Position numbers and translations under genes: made by a program. DNA of 10,982 nucleotides from Cyanobacteria bacterium UBA8803 (GTDB lineage: Bacteria; Cyanobacteriota; Cyanobacteriia; Cyanobacteriales; Coleofasciculaceae), in NCBI GenBank assembly GCA_003505715.1, contig DNXU01000296.1, forward strand, positions 11,068 through 22,049, given 5' to 3'. The notes below the pieces were generated by a model. It made no database searches. It saw only the letters and a list, made by a program, of their open reading frames with translations, and was not told where the DNA came from. This document shows positions 7,730 through 10,982 of the stretch, piece after piece. Numbering within the stretch: position 1 is the stretch's first letter; each line of letters opens with the position of its first letter.

Positions 7730-7753
7730 TATGGAATCTGAGATAAAAGTCGA

Positions 7754-7810
7754 ATTATCAATAGGTAACGTTCGCAACGAGTTTAACCTCTACCTTAAGG
7801 GGGATGTCAA
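7754..7810 (-). promoter_or_regulatory. Candidate promoter region for the small protein-GMC-ferritin-like unit
   Basis: On the minus strand TTGACA (7810-7805) is a perfect -35 box, but the hexamer 17 bases on (GTTAAA, 7787-7782) is a poor -10. Further down, GATAAT (7759-7754) is a good -10 without a matching -35. Either could start a leader of roughly 75-110 bases before TTG 7668. This is a pattern match only. Confidence 0.25.
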
Positions 7811-8001
7811 TAGTAATACGCTTCCAATAACAAAATTTTCTTTTTGAGCTAAGTATTACGATGCTTTAATCTAAGGTCAAACCTAGGTACAGAGAGAACT
7901 AGAGTTCACTTAAACTCTTTGTAAAGCTTTATGAAGCGAGGGATGAGGTTAGACCCGATGGCCATGTCCAGCTTTGTTGAGATTTTTAGAAGGTGTCCAA
8001 A

Positions 8002-9456
8002 TCACTTTGAACCACCTAAACGTTTCAGCCTTTCTTTCAGTCTCTCTAGTTCTTCATTGGCGTCTTGAATAGTAATAGGTACGCCCGACCATGCACTGAG
8101 TTCCTGAACTAACCAGTCAATTTCAGGCTCGGTAAGTTGGTTAGAATATCCAGAGATGGCCAGGGGTGTATATTCCTGTTGTCCGGCAATAATTGTGATC
8201 TTCGCTGGATAATTAATTATATCATTTTTTACTTTTAACCCTTTAGTTATAACCAAAGAACGCTGGGTATAAATGAGTTTGCGAATATCTTCCTTTTGAA
8301 TTGGAGCATCCTGACGTTTATACCAAGGCCACAGATAAGTCAAGGAAATCTGTTTTGAGTTGAGATCTATGCGAGTCGATCTGAAAAAAATTGCGAGAAC
8401 TCCCCATAGTATAACCAAACCAATGCCTAGGAAAGGGATTAAAAATAAAAGTAGTAGGATAAGGCTCCAAGAAAGAAGGGGTAATAAAAATAACCCAGAT
8501 ATAAACAACATGCCAATCAATATCCAGAAGGCGTTTACCACACTTAACTTTTTGGGTGGAATAATAATCTCTACAGTTTCCCCATCTTGCTTCAGTTTAA
8601 TTTTACTCCCAAACGGCTTTTGTTTAGCCGTCGAGATATTTGTTTTCTGACGAGGATGTTCCAACGCTGCTAGCGCCTCCCCAGCAGATGCTATACGGCG
8701 ATTCAAACTAGGTTGTGTCATCCACTTCAGCAAATCGATTAAATCTGAACTGAGACTGCCGACTGACTCGAACTGAATTTGTAAATTATCTTGGGATAAC
8801 TCGGCTGGATGCCTACCTGTGACTAAATAAATTAATGTTGCACCCAAACTGTAAATATCGGAAGCCGGAACATTCCGTCCACCAAATTGTTCTGGTGGCA
8901 TATATCCGTAGGTGCCAACAATAGTGATAGTGCTACCTTTTCTAGCAGCTAGTGTCTGTACCGAACCAAAATCAACTAAATAAACCTCACCGACACTGTT
9001 GCCAGATCTATTGGCCAATAAAATATTACTTGGCTTGATATCTCGGTGGATAACTTGCGGCTGATGCCCGTGGAGGTAACGCAAAATCTCCAGTAGGGCT
9101 TTAGCCAGTTGCTTGACTTCTGCTTCGCTAAAGGTTCGTCCACCTTTTAACCATTCCTCTAGGGATTTGGCTGGTATATAGTTTTGTACTAATGCAAATC
9201 CTTTACCCATTGATGTGGATACATCAAAATAATCCAGGTAACGGGGAATTGCCGGATGAGAAAGTAGCTGTAAAGTCTGGGCTTCTCGTTCAAATAGCTT
9301 CAGGCTATCCCATTGAAAATCTTCCCCAAAAATCAGCAACTTAATCACTACCAACTCTTGGGTTTGTAAGTCCTGCGCCAGCAACGTGCGCCTTCCGGCA
9401 TTTTTACTTAGCTGTTTCTGGATTGCATAGCGTTCTTTTAAAACTTTACTTGCCAT
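8002..9456 (-). CDS. Membrane-anchored Ser/Thr protein kinase (second of tandem pair)
   Basis: This 484-residue Hanks-type kinase has its catalytic domain at about residues 10-268: Lys39 in VVIK, FERE (Glu58 as the likely helix-C partner), HRDIKPSN with Asp139, DFG at 162-164, and GTYGYMPPEQ ending the activation segment. The glycine-rich loop is degenerate (LSKNAGRRT; only Gly21 remains), as in the neighbouring copy. Residues 307-358 are strongly hydrophobic, giving about two membrane segments. A small C-terminal domain follows with EIDWLVQELSAW near 445-456, and the charged tail 467-480 (NEELERLKERLKRL) looks like a short coiled coil. It should be anchored in the cytoplasmic membrane with the kinase in the cytoplasm. 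AGAGGG about 9 bases before ATG 9456 is a good ribosome site. It lies 59 bases after its paralogue and is likely co-transcribed with it. The substrate and signal are unknown. Confidence 0.93.
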   Translation of the reverse strand: MASKVLKERYAIQKQLSKNAGRRTLLAQDLQTQELVVIKLLIFGEDFQWDSLKLFEREAQTLQLLSHPAIPRYLDYFDVSTSMGKGFALVQNYIPAKSLEEWLKGGRTFSEAEVKQLAKALLEILRYLHGHQPQVIHRDIKPSNILLANRSGNSVGEVYLVDFGSVQTLAARKGSTITIVGTYGYMPPEQFGGRNVPASDIYSLGATLIYLVTGRHPAELSQDNLQIQFESVGSLSSDLIDLLKWMTQPSLNRRIASAGEALAALEHPRQKTNISTAKQKPFGSKIKLKQDGETVEIIIPPKKLSVVNAFWILIGMLFISGLFLLPLLSWSLILLLLFLIPFLGIGLVILWGVLAIFFRSTRIDLNSKQISLTYLWPWYKRQDAPIQKEDIRKLIYTQRSLVITKGLKVKNDIINYPAKITIIAGQQEYTPLAISGYSNQLTEPEIDWLVQELSAWSGVPITIQDANEELERLKERLKRLGGSK

Positions 9457-9515
9457 TTTTTGTCGCCCTCTTGAGAACAGTGCTGGTTAATTACTGATTG
9501 AATCAATCTCTTCTC
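9457..9515. other. Spacer between the two kinase genes, with a small inverted repeat
   Basis: The 59-base gap contains GATTG-AAT-CAATC (9496-9508), a 5-bp inverted repeat, followed on the minus strand by the ribosome site of the second kinase. There is no T-rich terminator, which favours one transcript for both kinases. The inverted repeat is too short to call more than a weak hairpin or operator. Confidence 0.3.
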
Positions 9516-10865
9516 TTATTGGGTAATAGGCAAATCTAACCACTCACTTAGTTCCACTGCGATCCAATCAATCTCGGCATCCCTGAGATGGCTAGTAATA
9601 AGTTTATATTCCCGCGTTCCTGCCCAGATCTGAATGTTGCGATGAACACCAGATTTTGTATAGTAACCAGCTATAAATCCTAATTTGCAGATAGCCCTCC
9701 TTGGACTTGGGGCAAGCTTATTAAGCGAAATTCGCTGCCGATCGATTCGCAGCCTGGTGGGTTTGGGAAACAATTTGATAATTCCCCATATTGGCAAGAA
9801 AAATAAACTTATGAGGACAATGCCCCCTATCCCCATGAATAAGTTACTAGGAAAAGAGCCGATAAAAAACGCTCCCACAATCAAAGCTATTCCCATCAAA
9901 AATAATTGAAACAAGGGAATGAGAAATAATAACAAAAAGCCTATTAAAAAATAGTTACCAGAAGAAGCGGGAATCCTCATTTCTAAATTATCGCGGTCTT
10001 TCTTCAGTTGTACCTTACTATTAGCCGGTTTTGGCAAAACCGATGGTAGCAACTCTATCCTCGGTTCTACCAATGCTTTTAATGCCTTCTCAGCAGAGGT
10101 TAAACGGCTGTTTAAATCGGGTTCAGTCATCCACGTCAGCCAGTCAACGAAATCTGAAGTGAGATGAATTTTTGGCTCAAACTTAATTCGTAAATCCTCC
10201 TGCGGCAACTCGGCTGGATGCACTCCTGTCACTAAGTAAATTAATGTAGCACCTAAACCATAAAGATCCGAAGCTGGAACAGCCCGTCCGCCAAATTGTT
10301 CGGGCGGCATATACCCATAAGTTCCCACTACAGTAATGGTGCTACCTTCTCTCGCGGCTAAAGTTTGAACTGAGCCAAAATCAACTAAGTAAACTTGACC
10401 GATATTATTACCATCTGCCGCCGCTAACAGAATATTACTCGGCTTAATATCGCGATGAATCACTGGGGGGTGCTGGCTCTGCAAATAGATCAAGATTTCG
10501 AGCAAGGATTGAGCCAGTTGCTTGATTTCAAGTTCGTTAAAATTTCGTCCCCATTCGACCCATTCTGCTAAAGATTTCGCTTCGATATAGCTCTGTACCA
10601 GTGCGAACCCTTTAGTCTTACGATTCTGGAATTCAAAGTGGTCTAAGTAACGCGGGATGGCTGGATGGCAAAGTGACTGCAAGGTTTCGGCTTCTCGTTC
10701 AAACAGTTTTAGCTCGTCCCATTGGCAATCTGCACCAAAAGTCAGGATTTTGATGGCTACCAACTCCTGAGTTTGTAAGTCCCGCGCCAGTACAGTTTTT
10801 CGCCCAGCATTTTTACCTAACTGTCGCTGAATGGCATAACGTTCTTTTAAAACAAGCTCTACCAT
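9516..10865 (-). CDS. Membrane-anchored Ser/Thr protein kinase (first of tandem pair)
   Basis: This 449-residue Hanks-type kinase is a clear paralogue of the next gene and keeps the same residue register. It has Lys39 (VAIK), Glu58 (FERE), His137-Arg-Asp139 (HRDIKPSN), DFG 162-164, and GTYGYMPPEQ near 181-190. The nucleotide loop is LGKNAGRKT, without the usual GxGxxG. The kinase domain ends near residue 268. Hydrophobic segments span about 305-368 (two, perhaps three, membrane passes). The C-terminal domain ends with EIDWIAVELSEWLDLPIT and, unlike its neighbour, has no coiled-coil tail. Catalytic residues are present, so it is probably active. Both proteins share VLKERYAIQ near the N-terminus, which supports ATG 10865 although its ribosome site is weak. 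It is the first gene of the likely two-kinase transcript, with a TATAAT box upstream. The substrate is unknown. Confidence 0.93.
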   Translation of the reverse strand: MVELVLKERYAIQRQLGKNAGRKTVLARDLQTQELVAIKILTFGADCQWDELKLFEREAETLQSLCHPAIPRYLDHFEFQNRKTKGFALVQSYIEAKSLAEWVEWGRNFNELEIKQLAQSLLEILIYLQSQHPPVIHRDIKPSNILLAAADGNNIGQVYLVDFGSVQTLAAREGSTITVVGTYGYMPPEQFGGRAVPASDLYGLGATLIYLVTGVHPAELPQEDLRIKFEPKIHLTSDFVDWLTWMTEPDLNSRLTSAEKALKALVEPRIELLPSVLPKPANSKVQLKKDRDNLEMRIPASSGNYFLIGFLLLFLIPLFQLFLMGIALIVGAFFIGSFPSNLFMGIGGIVLISLFFLPIWGIIKLFPKPTRLRIDRQRISLNKLAPSPRRAICKLGFIAGYYTKSGVHRNIQIWAGTREYKLITSHLRDAEIDWIAVELSEWLDLPITQ

Positions 10866-10894
10866 ATTTTCTAATTTAAATATTAAAACTTTTT

Positions 10895-10900
10895 ATTATA
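10895..10900 (-). promoter_or_regulatory. Perfect -10 box (TATAAT) upstream of the kinase pair
   Basis: TATAAT reads on the minus strand at 10900-10895, about 30 bases before ATG 10865, which predicts a short leader. No -35 consensus occurs at 16-18 bases; TTGAAC lies 26 bases upstream, too far away. It may be an activator-dependent promoter, or a chance match in A/T-rich DNA. Confidence 0.4.
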
Positions 10901-10959
10901 CTTCGTCCTTTGCCAGAGGTGCTATGGTTCAACCTGAGCTTGTAGAAATCAGAAATTCT

Positions 10960-10982
10960 GTAGGGGCGGGTTTAGGGATAAA
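10960..10982 (+). repeat. Partial cyanobacterial intergenic repeat at the right edge
   Basis: GTAGGGGCGGGTTTAGGG begins at 10960 and runs into the window edge. G-rich elements starting GTAGGGGCGGGTTT, often facing an inverted copy AAACCCGCCCCTAC, are abundant between genes in many cyanobacteria. Only one arm is visible, so I cannot confirm the inverted repeat. An 11-base imperfect palindrome, CAGAA-A-TTCTG (10950-10960), lies just before it. Confidence 0.35.

Larger units (their letters stand above)
7669..8001. other. 333-base intergenic region upstream of the GMC unit
   Basis: No convincing gene is seen on either strand; the longest open stretches are short and lack family features. It contains small symmetric elements: ACCTAGGT (7881-7888, perfect palindrome), GAACT-AG-AGTTC (7896-7907), GTAATAC/GTATTAC arms (7813-7819 and 7853-7859), and CTCAAT-AGAA-ATTGAG (7714-7729). 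The last would form a hairpin in the untranslated leader of the GMC unit. The region must also hold the 3' end of the kinase transcript, but no strong terminator is evident. Confidence 0.5.

Noticed and set aside
7904..8000. Minus-strand open stretch ending in PRFIKLYKEFK, possible gene remnant downstream of the kinase
   Set aside because: About 31 codons only, with a 19-codon ATG-started portion. I cannot match it to a transposase or any other family, so a remnant is not supportable.
7931..8068. Short plus-strand frame starting ATG 7931 (45 codons) running into the kinase 3' end
   Set aside because: More than a third of it is antisense to the kinase coding sequence, the product is serine-rich and unlike any known family, and there is no clear ribosome site.
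1..10982. CRISPR arrays, tRNA or rRNA genes, insertion-sequence ends
   Set aside because: I looked for regularly spaced repeats, tRNA-like cloverleaf ends and transposase motifs and saw none in the window.

Overview
The window looks like a piece of a cyanobacterial chromosome. The evidence is the HIP1 octamer (GCGATCGC) dotted through the left part, a CHAT/TPR protein beside a two-partner-secretion transporter, paired membrane-anchored Ser/Thr kinases of a type common in cyanobacteria, and a GTAGGGGCGGG-type intergenic repeat at the right edge. I cannot name the species; a filamentous, CHAT- and kinase-rich cyanobacterium is most likely.

Layout, left to right. (1) 1-2550, minus strand: an exported TPR-CHAT protein (caspase-like protease fold). 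It runs off the left edge, so the C-terminal end is missing. (2) 2551-2610: a short divergent promoter region. (3) 2611-4332, plus strand: a complete TpsB/ShlB-type outer-membrane transporter with signal peptide, proline-rich linker, two POTRA domains and a C-terminal barrel. (4) 4333-4389: a short convergent gap. (5) 7668 down to 4390, minus strand: a tightly packed three-gene unit of a 196-residue protein, an FAD-dependent GMC oxidoreductase and a ferritin-like protein. The first two genes overlap by 4 bases, and the third starts 4 bases after the second ends. (6) 7669-8001: 333 bases with no convincing gene, probably holding the promoter of that unit. (7) 10865 down to 8002, minus strand: two tandem paralogous Ser/Thr kinases 59 bases apart, followed by a promoter-like element and a truncated intergenic repeat at the right edge.

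How the genes may work together. The CHAT protein and the TpsB transporter both carry export signals and share a promoter region, which suggests a cell-envelope or secretion function. The GMC/small/ferritin-like unit is the most interesting part. The GMC protein has a cysteine cluster resembling the iron-sulfur site of bacterial FAD-glucose and sorbitol dehydrogenases, and the small protein sits where their small subunit would be. No cytochrome subunit is present, and a predicted diiron protein related to the ferritin-like part of VioB/RebD follows instead. This could be an uncharacterised oxidoreductase or natural-product-modifying system. The substrate cannot be read from the sequence. The kinases look like a duplicated pair with a conserved membrane segment and C-terminal domain. 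Nothing in the sequence links them to the redox unit.

All nine HIP1 sites lie in the left 3.8 kb and none in the remaining 7 kb, which hints at different histories for the two halves.
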